A stretch of DNA of 64,000 nucleotides from the NCBI GenBank assembly GCA_913009895.1, contig CAJVXY010000006.1:35455-99454 (forward strand), given 5' to 3'. The stretch is from an uncultured Acidiferrobacteraceae bacterium (GTDB taxonomy: Bacteria > Pseudomonadota > Gammaproteobacteria > Acidiferrobacterales > SZUA-150). A model generated the notes under the pieces. That model saw only the letters and a list, made by a program, of their open reading frames with translations, ran no database searches and was not told the origin of the DNA. Position 1 is the stretch's first letter, and each line of letters begins with the position of its first letter. Positions 1-7,084 of this stretch are shown piece after piece. A program made the position numbers and the translations under genes.

Positions 1-54
1 TCAGTTTCAAATCTTCATCGCGAACCTAATCATTGGAAAAATAGAAAACCACGA

Positions 55-115
55 ATCTAACAAAGCAAATTCAGCCGACGCAAAAAAGCCGCGCGGCTGA
101 TTTGCGACGTTGGAC
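55..115 (+). other. attC site (cassette recombination site), + orientation
   Basis: The site starts with ATCTAAC (fits RYYYAAC) followed by AA, and ends with GTTGGAC (fits GTTRRRY) preceded by GCGAC. The inside is an imperfect palindrome around GCCGCGCGGC. The TAACAA...GCGACGTT polarity means cassettes here read on the + strand, opposite to the array at the right end of the window. No integrase gene is visible on this side. Confidence 0.8.
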
Positions 116-130
116 GTAAAAGAAAAGCAT

Positions 131-694
131 ATGCATCGTTTTATATTGTTCGTAGTAACACTCGGTATTTCTTTCTCTGTTGTGGCTGGAGAGAATGAAT
201 ATGTTTCATTTTTTAAATCAATTGGAGAAGGGCTGGTTAAAGACTACAGGCTTCCAATTTCTAGTGATATGAAATATGACTGGAAAAAGAAAGAAGGTTA
301 TCCCTATAAAACAAAAGATAGTAGCGGGAAATATAAGGCACCATATTGGACTAAAGGCGATTTTAACGGGGATAACAAAATAGATTATGCCTATATTTTA
401 ATCAGCCGTAAAAATAATGAAAAACAGCTTATAACATTCCTATCTTCTGATAATAATTATGTTGCAATAATACTTGGTGATTCTCATATTTATGAAATGG
501 GTATTGCAACCCAGGAACCAGGGGTGTTGCTAACCGCATCAGGCAAAGGGTACAGGCCGCCAACACATGAAGATCCACCTCAGGTCGATATAAAAACACA
601 CGCAATTGCATACTTTATGTTTGAAAGTGCGGCATCTATATTTATATGGGATAAAACTAGTAAATCATTTAAACGTCACTGGGTTAGTGATTAG
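131..694 (+). CDS. exported hypothetical protein (integron cassette gene)
   Basis: Starts 16 bases after the attC core. The ATG at 131 puts a typical signal peptide first (MHRFILFVVTLGISFSVVAG); an upstream in-frame ATG at 110 would lie inside the attC and is not used. The mature part is about 165 residues. It contains DFNGDNKIDYAY, a calcium-loop-like D-x-N-x-D motif of the VCBS/FG-GAP or dockerin kind. I recognise no enzyme family. Being directly downstream of an attC makes it a cassette gene, although no intact attC follows its stop. Periplasmic or secreted location is inferred from the signal peptide only. Confidence 0.7.
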   Translation: MHRFILFVVTLGISFSVVAGENEYVSFFKSIGEGLVKDYRLPISSDMKYDWKKKEGYPYKTKDSSGKYKAPYWTKGDFNGDNKIDYAYILISRKNNEKQLITFLSSDNNYVAIILGDSHIYEMGIATQEPGVLLTASGKGYRPPTHEDPPQVDIKTHAIAYFMFESAASIFIWDKTSKSFKRHWVSD

Positions 695-775
695 GAAAAG
701 GGGTCAGTATGGCCTACCCCAGTTTAACGGATACTTTTAATCAGACGCAATCCGCCTTAATCAAGGAGTATCCCC

Positions 776-860
776 ATGACCCAACGCTAACCCTACCAAA
801 ATACTTTAAACTGGAAGCCATTCGCTTGATGGCTGAATCAGACCGCCCCGCCCACCAGGT
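776..860 (+). pseudogene. fragment of IS3-family transposase OrfA
   Basis: The translation KYFKLEAIRLMAESDRPAHQ is the helix-turn-helix start of an IS3-type OrfA (the usual form is a K-x-E-A-V-R-L pattern). The piece starts near an ATG at 776 that runs into a stop after four codons, so a frame shift is needed to read it. It fuses directly into a RelE-like 3' end. Only about 30 codons remain; it is a relic of an insertion event. Confidence 0.5.
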
Positions 861-1001
861 GCGAAAAAATTATCCGGTCACGATAAGTATCGTATGCGTC
901 AAGGATCTTATAGAATTGTCTACAGCTTCGAAGATAAAGAACTTATTGTCGTCGTGATGAAGGTGGGGTATAGAAAAAATATATATCGTGGTGCCCGCTA
1001 A
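861..1001 (+). pseudogene. 3' remnant of a RelE/ParE-family toxin gene
   Basis: Read in the frame of the stop at 999-1001, the sequence gives LSGHDKYRMRQGSYRIVYSF and then a V-V-V-M-K-V-G-Y-R-K-N-I-Y-R end. This is the C-terminal half of a RelE-type mRNA interferase. The N-terminal half is missing and replaced by the IS3 OrfA fragment. The TAA stop lies inside a CGCTAAC box, as is common for the last codon of a cassette gene, so this was probably a toxin cassette. Confidence 0.7.
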
Positions 1002-1020
1002 CAAGGTGCTTAAGCGAGAC
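996..1020 (+). other. half attC-like site (degraded)
   Basis: CGCTAAC at 996-1002 followed by AA and a TTAAGCGAGAC box looks like the 5' half (R'' and L'') of an attC. No matching GTTAGCG occurs before the nitroreductase start at 1074, so the 3' half is lost or highly diverged. Confidence 0.4.
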
Positions 1021-1073
1021 AATCTGTTATGTGTAAAAAACGAACAATATCAAATTAACTTTAAGGGTTATCT

Positions 1074-1730
1074 ATGGTTCATCCAATTATCGAAGATCTC
1101 CTTTGGAGGCATGCCACAAAAAAGTACGATGCAACAAGGAAGGTTTCTCAAGAGGATCTTGATGTGCTATTTGAGGCGATGCGCCTCTCTGCGTCATCCA
1201 TTAACTCGCAACCATGGAAGTTTGTAGTTATTGAGAGCAGTGAGTCAAAGGAACGTATGCATAAGACATTTGCTTATAAACATCAATATAACCAGCCTCA
1301 TGTGTTTGATAGCTCACATATTATTCTCTTTGCATACAACACACACTACACGCGTGATGATTATGCTCAAGTAGTAGATAAAGGGATTGAGGATAGGCGA
1401 ATCAAACCAGAGAATCGTGAGAGTGCCTTTGGCGCCTTTACCTTTGCCGAGCTTAATACCGATGAAACAGGAAATACAAGTTGTTGGACAAAAGCACAAA
1501 CCTATCTTGCTTTTGGCAACACCTTGCATGCCCTGGCCCGCCTCAGAATAGATTCGACACCCCTGGAAGGAATAGACATTGATTTAGTCAACGAAGAGTT
1601 TAAAGAGGAGCTTGATGGCTATCAGTGTGACGTGGCTTTGGCTATTGGGTATCATCATCCCAAAGATGACTACAACGCAAAACTTCCCAAGTCACGACGT
1701 AGCCTGGATAGTATTTTAGTTCGCATATAA
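1074..1730 (+). CDS. nfsB: NfsB-type oxygen-insensitive NAD(P)H nitroreductase
   Basis: 218 residues, the usual length for the NfsB/dihydropteridine reductase branch of FMN nitroreductases. Landmarks in order: RHATKKYDATRKVS near the N-terminus (FMN phosphate binding), SSINSQPWKFVV, VGN-like FGNTLHALARL, and LPKSRRSLD near the C-terminus. Members reduce nitroaromatics and quinones by two electrons using FMN, and are cytoplasmic homodimers. Start chosen at 1074 because it gives the standard N-terminus. The gene sits between two attC-like relics, so it may have arrived as an integron cassette; that part is inference. Confidence 0.85.
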   Translation: MVHPIIEDLLWRHATKKYDATRKVSQEDLDVLFEAMRLSASSINSQPWKFVVIESSESKERMHKTFAYKHQYNQPHVFDSSHIILFAYNTHYTRDDYAQVVDKGIEDRRIKPENRESAFGAFTFAELNTDETGNTSCWTKAQTYLAFGNTLHALARLRIDSTPLEGIDIDLVNEEFKEELDGYQCDVALAIGYHHPKDDYNAKLPKSRRSLDSILVRI

Positions 1731-1736
1731 GATGCG

Positions 1737-1796
1737 CATATCAAATCGCTCAACTGGACGCGGCTGGCATCGTCAATTAGCTAAAACGTTGATATG
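1737..1796 (+). other. degenerate attC-like palindrome
   Basis: Bounded by CATATCAA (1737-1744) and TTGATATG (1789-1796), which are exact reverse complements. It contains a TCAACTGGACGC box like the L'' box of attC sites. The conserved AAC/GTT trinucleotides are altered, so the site is probably inactive. It starts 7 bases after the nitroreductase stop, where an attC would be expected. A simple terminator is the alternative. Confidence 0.35.
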
Positions 1797-2136
1797 ACTT
1801 TCCGCTGTCAATAGCACAGCCGATCTCCTTCCAATAAAAATTAGACCCCCTTCACCGATTTAAGATTAGGTGTGAGCACGGCACCAGTATAACGACGGTT
1901 GTCATGCTGATATGCGCGGGTTGGTTACCGCCTTACTTGTGTACGCCGCGAAGAGACCTCTCTCTAGGTACGTGCATCATTGTTTTGTTGTTATAACAAA
2001 GCAAGGCACTTAACGTTTTCGAGGATGCTTCTCACCGTGGTGGCGTGCCCACACGCAATCTTACTCCAGTGTGATGTTGTTCTTTTGTTTACACGACTCC
2101 TTTTAAAAATAGATGGGGTTTTCAATCTAATTGGTT
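1797..2136. other. gene-free region between nitroreductase and IS110 element
   Basis: I see no credible gene in either strand. The only structures are a short TTGTTATAACAA palindrome near 1990 and a 13-base word at 1794-1806 (ATGACTTTCCGCT) whose exact reverse complement lies at 3345-3357, on the other side of the IS110 transposase. Confidence 0.5.
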
Positions 2137-3246
2137 CTAACGCGGGTACTTCACTTCAGTGGCAATGGCCCACATAAATCCTGCAAGTTCGCGCGCGAGC
2201 GCCACGACGGTCACATTGTGGGGTTTGCCTTTGCGTTGCATGTGTCGATACCGCTGGGTGAGTCTCAGTTGGGCCTTCCAGGCAATATTCCGTATCGATA
2301 GGGGTAGTGTTTCTTGTCGTTTCTGGATTTCAGGACTGACTTTAGCGGGGTAGCGATAACACCAGGCCGCTTCGATCAGGATACGGCGTACATGGCCATT
2401 GCCGGTTTTGGTGATACGTCCGCGTAATTGTCGTGGTCCACTGGAGTATTCCGAGGGGGTTAAGCCTAAAAAACTCATTAGCTGTTTTGGGTTATCGAAT
2501 CGACTCAGATCACCGAGTTCCGATATGACGGTCACAGCCACCACCATTTTAACACCGCGCAGACTCATCAAAGCCACTACGGCGGGATAGAGTCGCCATT
2601 GTTTAACAAATATTTCAATTTGTTCATTCATTCGTTGTAGTCGATGTTGCGCTTCAGTCACTGCATTCACATATTCCTGAAATACAATCTGTTGCGCGGC
2701 AGAGGGACAACGCACTTCATCGGCCAACCAACGACAATGTGCCTCCGTCCAGGAGGTTTTGCCCTGGTAACGAATATCGTGACGCAGTAAAAATGATTTT
2801 AATCGTTGTCGTGCTGACTTTTGTATCAGCATGGCATCTTCTCTTGCGCGGGATAAATCTCGAATCGCTTCATCTTCCCGGTCAGGCACATAGACCGGGG
2901 TCAGTTCCCCCGCCCGAAACAGCCGGGCCAACTGAATAGCATCGCGTTTATCGGTTTTTACTTTGTCACCGGCCTTCTTGGGAATGAGCGACGGTGCCAC
3001 GACCCAACAATCATGACCTTCTGAGACCAGATAGCGATACAGCTCATAACCACACGGCCCGGCTTCGTAACAAAAGTGCAACGTTTTACCCAGTGAAACC
3101 AGTTTACGCAGGGTTTTACGCGTCGCATCCTGGGTTCCTCCGATTTTTCCGTAGCGTCGTACTTCAGTATTTGACCCCTCTGCAATGGCGATTTCGATGC
3201 TGTCTTTGTGTACATCCATACCTATGAAGAGTATGTTTTTGTTCAT
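2137..3246 (-). CDS. IS110-family transposase (DEDD type)
   Basis: 369 residues, full length. The N-terminal DEDD_Tnp_IS110 domain shows D11 (GMDVHK), E61 (CYEAGP), D99 and D102 (KTDKRDA), the RuvC-like acidic set. The C-terminal Transposase_20 domain has SLRGVK...[13 protein letters not shown] with the serine-rich motif required in the family, followed by [19 protein letters not shown]. No frameshift or stop is seen, so it may be active. Family members act with a structured RNA from the same element to choose target and donor. Confidence 0.95.
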   Translation of the reverse strand: MNKNILFIGMDVHKDSIEIAIAEGSNTEVRRYGKIGGTQDATRKTLRKLVSLGKTLHFCYEAGPCGYELYRYLVSEGHDCWVVAPSLIPKKAGDKVKTDKRDAIQLARLFRAGELTPVYVPDREDEAIRDLSRAREDAMLIQKSARQRLKSFLLRHDIRYQGKTSWTEAHCRWLADEVRCPSAAQQIVFQEYVNAVTEAQHRLQRMNEQIEIFVKQWRLYPAVVALMSLRGVKMVVAVTVISELGDLSRFDNPKQLMSFLGLTPSEYSSGPRQLRGRITKTGNGHVRRILIEAAWCYRYPAKVSPEIQKRQETLPLSIRNIAWKAQLRLTQRYRHMQRKGKPHNVTVVALARELAGFMWAIATEVKYPR

Positions 3247-3345
3247 GTCGACCTCCGATCCCGTTAATTAATGGCTTTGTCCTTAATCATTATGGCTCTG
3301 ACGCACTGCGTTAATCCACGCTTGGGACGGAGGTCGGCGCCAGAA
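3247..3345 (-). ncRNA. candidate IS110 bridge RNA region
   Basis: On the - strand, just before the transposase ATG, CCGACCTCCGTCCC (reverse complement of about 3326-3339) can pair with GGGATCGGAGGTCG at 3248-3261, enclosing roughly 65 bases. IS110-group elements carry their bridge RNA in this 5' non-coding end. The pairing is visible; the RNA itself and its target and donor loops are inference. Confidence 0.45.
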
Positions 3346-3392
3346 GCGGAAAGTCATTATGTCTATGCCTCAATTCACCTTTATTAATTATT

Positions 3393-4049
3393 CTATAGAA
3401 GTTTCCAGCCGTAAATAACTGTCATTCCAATAGTGTAGGCAGCGAGAATAAAAACATTGATAGGATTTCCAGAAAGCTTGGGTGTTTTTATTTGTGACAC
3501 ATTTAAGGCTGCGAGTCCTAGTCCGCTAGCATAGAGAATGACAGAAAAAATACCATGGCTAAAAATACCCTCGAATAAAAACATGAAGACAAGAAATATA
3601 TTGTTGTTATCAAGCGCTAGTCCCGTGTATTTGCTTCCGTCAGCAAGGCCGTAGGTACTAAAATAACTTAGCCGTAATGCACTGGCTGCTAGTATTAGAA
3701 ATGCACCGGGTAGATAGATAAGCTCGAAATTTCCATAACTTAAAAGCAAAATGGCAGGCGTGACACCGTAGCTAACAATGTCTATTAAAACATCAAGTTG
3801 GCCTCCAAAAATTCGGTCATTATCGGTACGTCCTTTCATCCTGCGCGCAATGAGACCGTCTGCCCAGTCAAAAGCAACCGCCCAAATCATGCCAATCATT
3901 GCTGCTGCGTAAAGCCCTGAAATGCTGTAATAAATAGCAAGAAGTGTGAAAGCCAATCCAGAAAGCGAGCAAATATTAGGCAGGTCTTTAGCATAGGAGA
4001 GAATAGAATTAGGCTGTAAGTCTTGAGATTTAGCGTTTTCAGCGGTCAT
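3393..4049 (-). CDS. CDP-alcohol phosphatidyltransferase family membrane protein
   Basis: 218 residues with about six hydrophobic segments. The family signature D-x2-D-G-x2-A-R-xn-G-x3-D-x3-D is complete: DWADGLIARR near residues 61-70, then GGQLDVLID. These integral membrane enzymes transfer a phosphoalcohol from a CDP-linked donor, with two Mg ions bound by the aspartates. Overall shape resembles type II PssA (phosphatidylserine synthase), but the acceptor cannot be told from sequence. It is divergent from a cytidylyltransferase 111 bp away, which suggests the pair makes and uses a CDP-alcohol. Confidence 0.85.
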   Translation of the reverse strand: MTAENAKSQDLQPNSILSYAKDLPNICSLSGLAFTLLAIYYSISGLYAAAMIGMIWAVAFDWADGLIARRMKGRTDNDRIFGGQLDVLIDIVSYGVTPAILLLSYGNFELIYLPGAFLILAASALRLSYFSTYGLADGSKYTGLALDNNNIFLVFMFLFEGIFSHGIFSVILYASGLGLAALNVSQIKTPKLSGNPINVFILAAYTIGMTVIYGWKLL

Positions 4050-4160
4050 TGTTTTACCTTTCTATGATAATTTATTAAAGAGGGCTTTGAACCAGTAATA
4101 AACATCACCCTGGAGAAAAATGTGATACAATATCTCGTTTATTCGGGAGAAAAGCAAATA

Positions 4161-4583
4161 ATGCTTGTATACACAGTAGGAACTTGGGATTTATTGCATG
4201 TAGGTCATTTGGCGATACTCCAACATTGCAAAACGCTCGGTGGTACAGTTGCGGTTGGCGTTGCTTCAGATGATGTTGTTGCAAGCTATAAAAAAAATCG
4301 TCCCGTTGTTCCGCTTGAACAAAGAATGAAAATGTTAAAAGCGTTACGATGTGTTGATATTGTACGCCCTTACCATGATTTGGAGTACACATCTGCTTGT
4401 AGAGAGCTGGGGGTTGATATTTTTGTTATCGGCGAGGATTGGGGAAATGCTCCGCACAATCTTGAAGTTGAATCTTTCTTAAAAGCAGCTGGTAAGTCTG
4501 TTATTCAAGTAAGTTATCACCCTCAAACTTCATCCACAAAAATAAAAGAAAAAACCATAGCCCAACTTCATGCAGTCGCATGA
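4161..4583 (+). CDS. TagD-like glycerol-3-phosphate cytidylyltransferase family protein
   Basis: 140 residues. GTWDLLHVGHLAIL near the start is the nucleotidyltransferase G-x-[FW]-D-x2-H-x-G-H motif, and SSTKIKEK near the end is the family's S-S-T-x-I-K. The domain attaches CMP from CTP to a phosphorylated alcohol. The ATG at 4161 is preceded by GGAGA at 4146-4150; an earlier in-frame ATG at 4122 has no such site. TagD makes CDP-glycerol in Gram-positives; here the substrate may differ. Its neighbour is a CDP-alcohol transferase. Confidence 0.85.
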   Translation: MLVYTVGTWDLLHVGHLAILQHCKTLGGTVAVGVASDDVVASYKKNRPVVPLEQRMKMLKALRCVDIVRPYHDLEYTSACRELGVDIFVIGEDWGNAPHNLEVESFLKAAGKSVIQVSYHPQTSSTKIKEKTIAQLHAVA

Positions 4584-4616
4584 AGTTAACAACCTACGAA
4601 CTAAAAGTAACAACTG

Positions 4617-4803
4617 GGGACAGACCACAATGGCACTTACTTAAGCCCAATAAGTCCTTTTTGTAGGTTGGACTGAGGAACGAAGTCCAACAGTGGCGCT
4701 TTATTTAACACTTGCGTTGGACTTCGTTCCTCAGTCCAACCTACGGTAAACCATGTTTAAACCAGATATTAGGCTTAAGTCAGTGCCATTGGGGACAGAC
4801 CAC
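4617..4803. repeat. composite palindromic intergenic repeat (hairpin family A, copy 1)
   Basis: A perfect 29-bp inverted repeat (4663-4691 and 4716-4744, starting GTAGGTTGGACTGAGG) has a 24-base loop. Outside it, AATGGCACT...TTAAGCC pairs with GGCTTAAGT...GTGCCATT. The word GGGACAGACCAC flanks the whole at 4617 and 4792, and again at 5790. The stretch 4584-4924 holds no gene. A diverged copy of the hairpin is at 16215-16299. Confidence 0.85.
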
Positions 4804-4924
4804 AGTTACCCTTAAAAGAATTTTTGTAGCAAGAGCAAAAACTATTCATTAAATTTTTACTACGAACAAAATATTCTTGCCCTCAGCAATATGAATACCT
4901 GTATTAAATACGAGAAAAGTCCTT

Positions 4925-5332
4925 CTATGACTGAGAGAGGAAATCTGACACGGATATTGCAGTAGCTGGAAACGCTTTTAATATTTTTTTATCCTGGGTA
5001 ACCAATTTTGTATCAAAATGATGAGCGAGTGCAACAAATTCACAGTCGTATGATGAGCAGTTACTTTCATCTATGAGTGCGAGCACTTGTGGCGATGAAA
5101 CGTCATATTCATGACGAATTATAATTGACTCAGCGGTATCTTGAAGCTGCATCGCTTTTTCCAGAGTGATAATTTTTTTTCTAAGGTAAAGCGCCATAAC
5201 ATTACGAAACTCGCTTTTCCAAAGTATGGGTGCTGACCAGTCAGGGTCAATTTTGTAAATGTTTTCAACTGAATCTGTATGCGAAGTGGGGAGCAGAAGG
5301 TAAGAAATGATATTGGTATCAGTAATAATCAT
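4925..5332 (-). CDS. vapC: PIN-domain toxin (VapC/FitB type)
   Basis: 135 residues, the normal size for a single PIN domain. The four acidic residues of the nuclease site are present: D5 (ITDTN), E41 (WKSEFRN), D96 (SSYDCEF) and D114 (VTQDKK). Such toxins cleave RNA with Mg and are held in check by the partner antitoxin. Its ATG overlaps the antitoxin stop by 4 bases (5329-5332), so the two are translationally coupled. Confidence 0.9.
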   Translation of the reverse strand: MIITDTNIISYLLLPTSHTDSVENIYKIDPDWSAPILWKSEFRNVMALYLRKKIITLEKAMQLQDTAESIIIRHEYDVSSPQVLALIDESNCSSYDCEFVALAHHFDTKLVTQDKKILKAFPATAISVSDFLSQS

Positions 5333-5571
5333 GGCCTGCCTTCATCTATAGCCTGGTCAATATCCTCCGCAGTAATGGTGCCAGGTTTTATCTGGGAGCG
5401 AATAGCGCGAATCGTGCTGAGTCGTTCATCCGGGCTGATTCGCCTGGGAAATAAAGAGCGTTTAAGGCACACAATAACCTCGCTATTTATGCTTCGATGG
5501 TGTTGTTTTGCAATATTTTTTAACTCATCGTAGAGATCATCCGGGATATTCTTTATGGTCAAGGCAGGCAT
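5329..5571 (-). CDS. vapB: ribbon-helix-helix antitoxin (FitA/VapB type)
   Basis: 80 residues. The N-terminal half, ALTIKNIPDDLYDELK then HHRSINSEVI, is the Arc-type ribbon-helix-helix of FitA-like antitoxins; the rest is an acidic tail expected to wrap the toxin. Upstream GGAGA sits before the ATG. A near-consensus promoter with an inverted repeat in its spacer lies at 5603-5631, fitting autorepression by the antitoxin-toxin complex. Confidence 0.9.
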   Translation of the reverse strand: MPALTIKNIPDDLYDELKNIAKQHHRSINSEVIVCLKRSLFPRRISPDERLSTIRAIRSQIKPGTITAEDIDQAIDEGRP

Positions 5572-5602
5572 AGTACAGTCTCCATCAATTACTCATGGTT
5601 GC

Positions 5603-5631
5603 ATTATGGTTGCAAAACGCAACTAAGTCAA
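5603..5631 (-). promoter_or_regulatory. toxin-antitoxin promoter with palindromic operator
   Basis: On the - strand, TTGACT (5626-5631), 17-base spacer, CATAAT (5603-5608). The spacer contains GTTGC-GTTTT-GCAAC, an inverted repeat where a ribbon-helix-helix dimer pair would block polymerase. A second GGTTGCA copy lies just downstream. Confidence 0.6.
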
Positions 5632-5689
5632 GTGGCTATTATACCCAATAATATTTAGGAACCCTGGGTCAGATCCCAATGGCAAGGAG

Positions 5690-5762
5690 GTAGCGTGTGC
5701 TGTGCGCACGTCCTTGTATAAAAACAGGACAAATAAGGAATCGTGCGCATAGCGCACGCTAC
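5690..5762. repeat. palindromic intergenic repeat (hairpin family B, copy 1)
   Basis: Arms 5690-5710 and 5742-5762 (GTAGCGTG...GCGCACG and its complement, two mismatches) enclose a 31-base loop. Outer CCCAATGGC and GCCATTCGGGACAGACC are themselves inverted, as around family A at 4617-4803. The second copy is at 18680-18752. Confidence 0.75.
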
Positions 5763-5842
5763 ATTTATCCAGAATGTACATCGCCATTCGGGACAGACCA
5801 CGGTTTCCCAAAAATAGTTAGATCAGGGTAAAAATGTTAGCC

Positions 5843-6874
5843 CTACTCTCTTGTTAATGCGCGCGCGATCATTTGCTGAACCTGTTTATTCGCTTTTAAA
5901 TAAATCAAATCCATCTCTGGGTGCTGAGTCTTGAATACTCGAAATATTTCATCGGCAAATGCCTGTCCAATATTTTCAACCTCATCAAAATCAAATATAA
6001 CTGTCTTGAATTTTTCTACTCTTGCCAATAACCTTTTTGCTTGTGACCTCGATACAAGTTTTTCATCCCCATATTGTGTTAGCCTGACAGGTACTACTGT
6101 TTTGTTAAATCCGTAATCATCACCTGTTGTAAAGGCATCAAATATTTCTTTTGAAGTTCTTGAGGCGTTATTGGCTATTTTCATGAATACGCCCGTGCCT
6201 GATTGAAACCGCTGCCGCTCCATAATCCAGTCTTCAACCTCATCATGTTTATGTGAGAAATAAACACTGCCTGATAAAATGGCAAAATCATCAAACATTC
6301 GTGAACTAAAAAATATACCCTCGCCAGTATGATTATCCGGGTCAGTTGTTAATTTACCCTTGGCTAACTCCAACACAGAATGGCGTTCGTCCAGCAAGTC
6401 TAATGCTCGTTGAATTTTTTTGAATATGCCCACGCCATCATCGTAAACGACTATCTCGGTATTCGTAGCAGTTTTAGTCACCTGGATATGCAGACGTTGC
6501 CCGGATGAATGATCAATAGCATTATTAATTATTTCCGTGACCCCATAATGCCAAATATCAATAACATTACCTGGCAAATCTCCGACGAAGCCGGCTAAAT
6601 CTTCTCGCCAAACAACGTCTTCTGCCAAAGTACCGTCAAGACTATATATGTGCTCCCATTTCTCTAACGGGTGAAGTAAATAATGCCTATTTCGAGTCGC
6701 GCCCCTAACAAGCAAAGCGTGCTGCTCAGTTAATTTTTTAACGTGTTTATTGACGGCCTGCCTGGATATATCAAAATTACGAGCCGCCAGGGACGTGATA
6801 TCTCCAGGGTGGTGCTCAACATTGTCGAGGATAAATTGGCGTATTTCTTGCCCTCTTTTTCTAATTCCTGCCAT
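5843..6874 (-). CDS. HTH - GHKL ATPase - DUF4325 (STAS-like) regulator
   Basis: 343 residues in three parts. Residues about 5-65 form a winged helix (ITSLAARNFDISRQAVNKHV). Residues 100-235 are a GHKL/histidine-kinase-type ATPase: N box EIINNAIDH at 114-122, G1 box YDDGVGIF at 144-151, G2 box GEGIFFSS at 184-191. Residues 260-343 match the DUF4325/STAS-like domain (VIFDFDEVENIGQAFADEI). There is no His phosphoacceptor domain, so it resembles an anti-sigma-type kinase fused to its own antagonist and a DNA reader. Three spaced repeats upstream suggest autoregulation. Target unknown. Confidence 0.8.
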   Translation of the reverse strand: MAGIRKRGQEIRQFILDNVEHHPGDITSLAARNFDISRQAVNKHVKKLTEQHALLVRGATRNRHYLLHPLEKWEHIYSLDGTLAEDVVWREDLAGFVGDLPGNVIDIWHYGVTEIINNAIDHSSGQRLHIQVTKTATNTEIVVYDDGVGIFKKIQRALDLLDERHSVLELAKGKLTTDPDNHTGEGIFFSSRMFDDFAILSGSVYFSHKHDEVEDWIMERQRFQSGTGVFMKIANNASRTSKEIFDAFTTGDDYGFNKTVVPVRLTQYGDEKLVSRSQAKRLLARVEKFKTVIFDFDEVENIGQAFADEIFRVFKTQHPEMDLIYLKANKQVQQMIARALTRE

Positions 6875-6894
6875 ATCAATGACTTAGCCCGGTT

Positions 6895-6955
6895 AATTGA
6901 CAACCTTATTGCGATATATTGTCAACCTTATATAATGCTTTGTCAACCTATTGTT
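6895..6955 (-). promoter_or_regulatory. three phased operator-like repeats upstream of the HTH-ATPase gene
   Basis: TTG(A/T)CAACC starts at 6897, 6919 and 6940, a spacing of 22 and 21 bases, i.e. two helical turns. On the - strand they read GGTTGACA, so two of them also supply TTGACA -35-like elements. The arrangement suggests cooperative binding by the winged-helix protein encoded next to it. Confidence 0.5.
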
Positions 6956-7084
6956 GATTTTCAGATAAAAACCCGGGTTTTGCTTATTTTATTTCATTTA
7001 AAAATTCATTTTATTCATAATGTTGCAAACTCCCCCAGATTCCGGGCCTGGTATTTTTAAAACAATGAACTAAAGAATATTTTT

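Larger units (their letters stand above)
2137..3345 (-). mobile_element. IS110-family insertion sequence
   Basis: One transposase gene plus about 100 bases of structured non-coding DNA upstream of it. IS110 elements lack clear terminal inverted repeats and target duplications, so the ends are approximate; the left end could lie some tens of bases before 2137. Transposase and candidate guide RNA are listed separately. Confidence 0.75.

Noticed and set aside
709..957. 82-codon open frame following the first cassette gene
   Set aside because: It runs from an IS3 OrfA piece into the wrong frame of a RelE remnant, so it is not one protein.
988..1227. Open frame overlapping the nitroreductase start
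   Set aside because: Shifted frame of the nitroreductase; no family features.
5279..5533. + strand frame across the toxin-antitoxin pair
   Set aside because: Antisense to two well supported genes.
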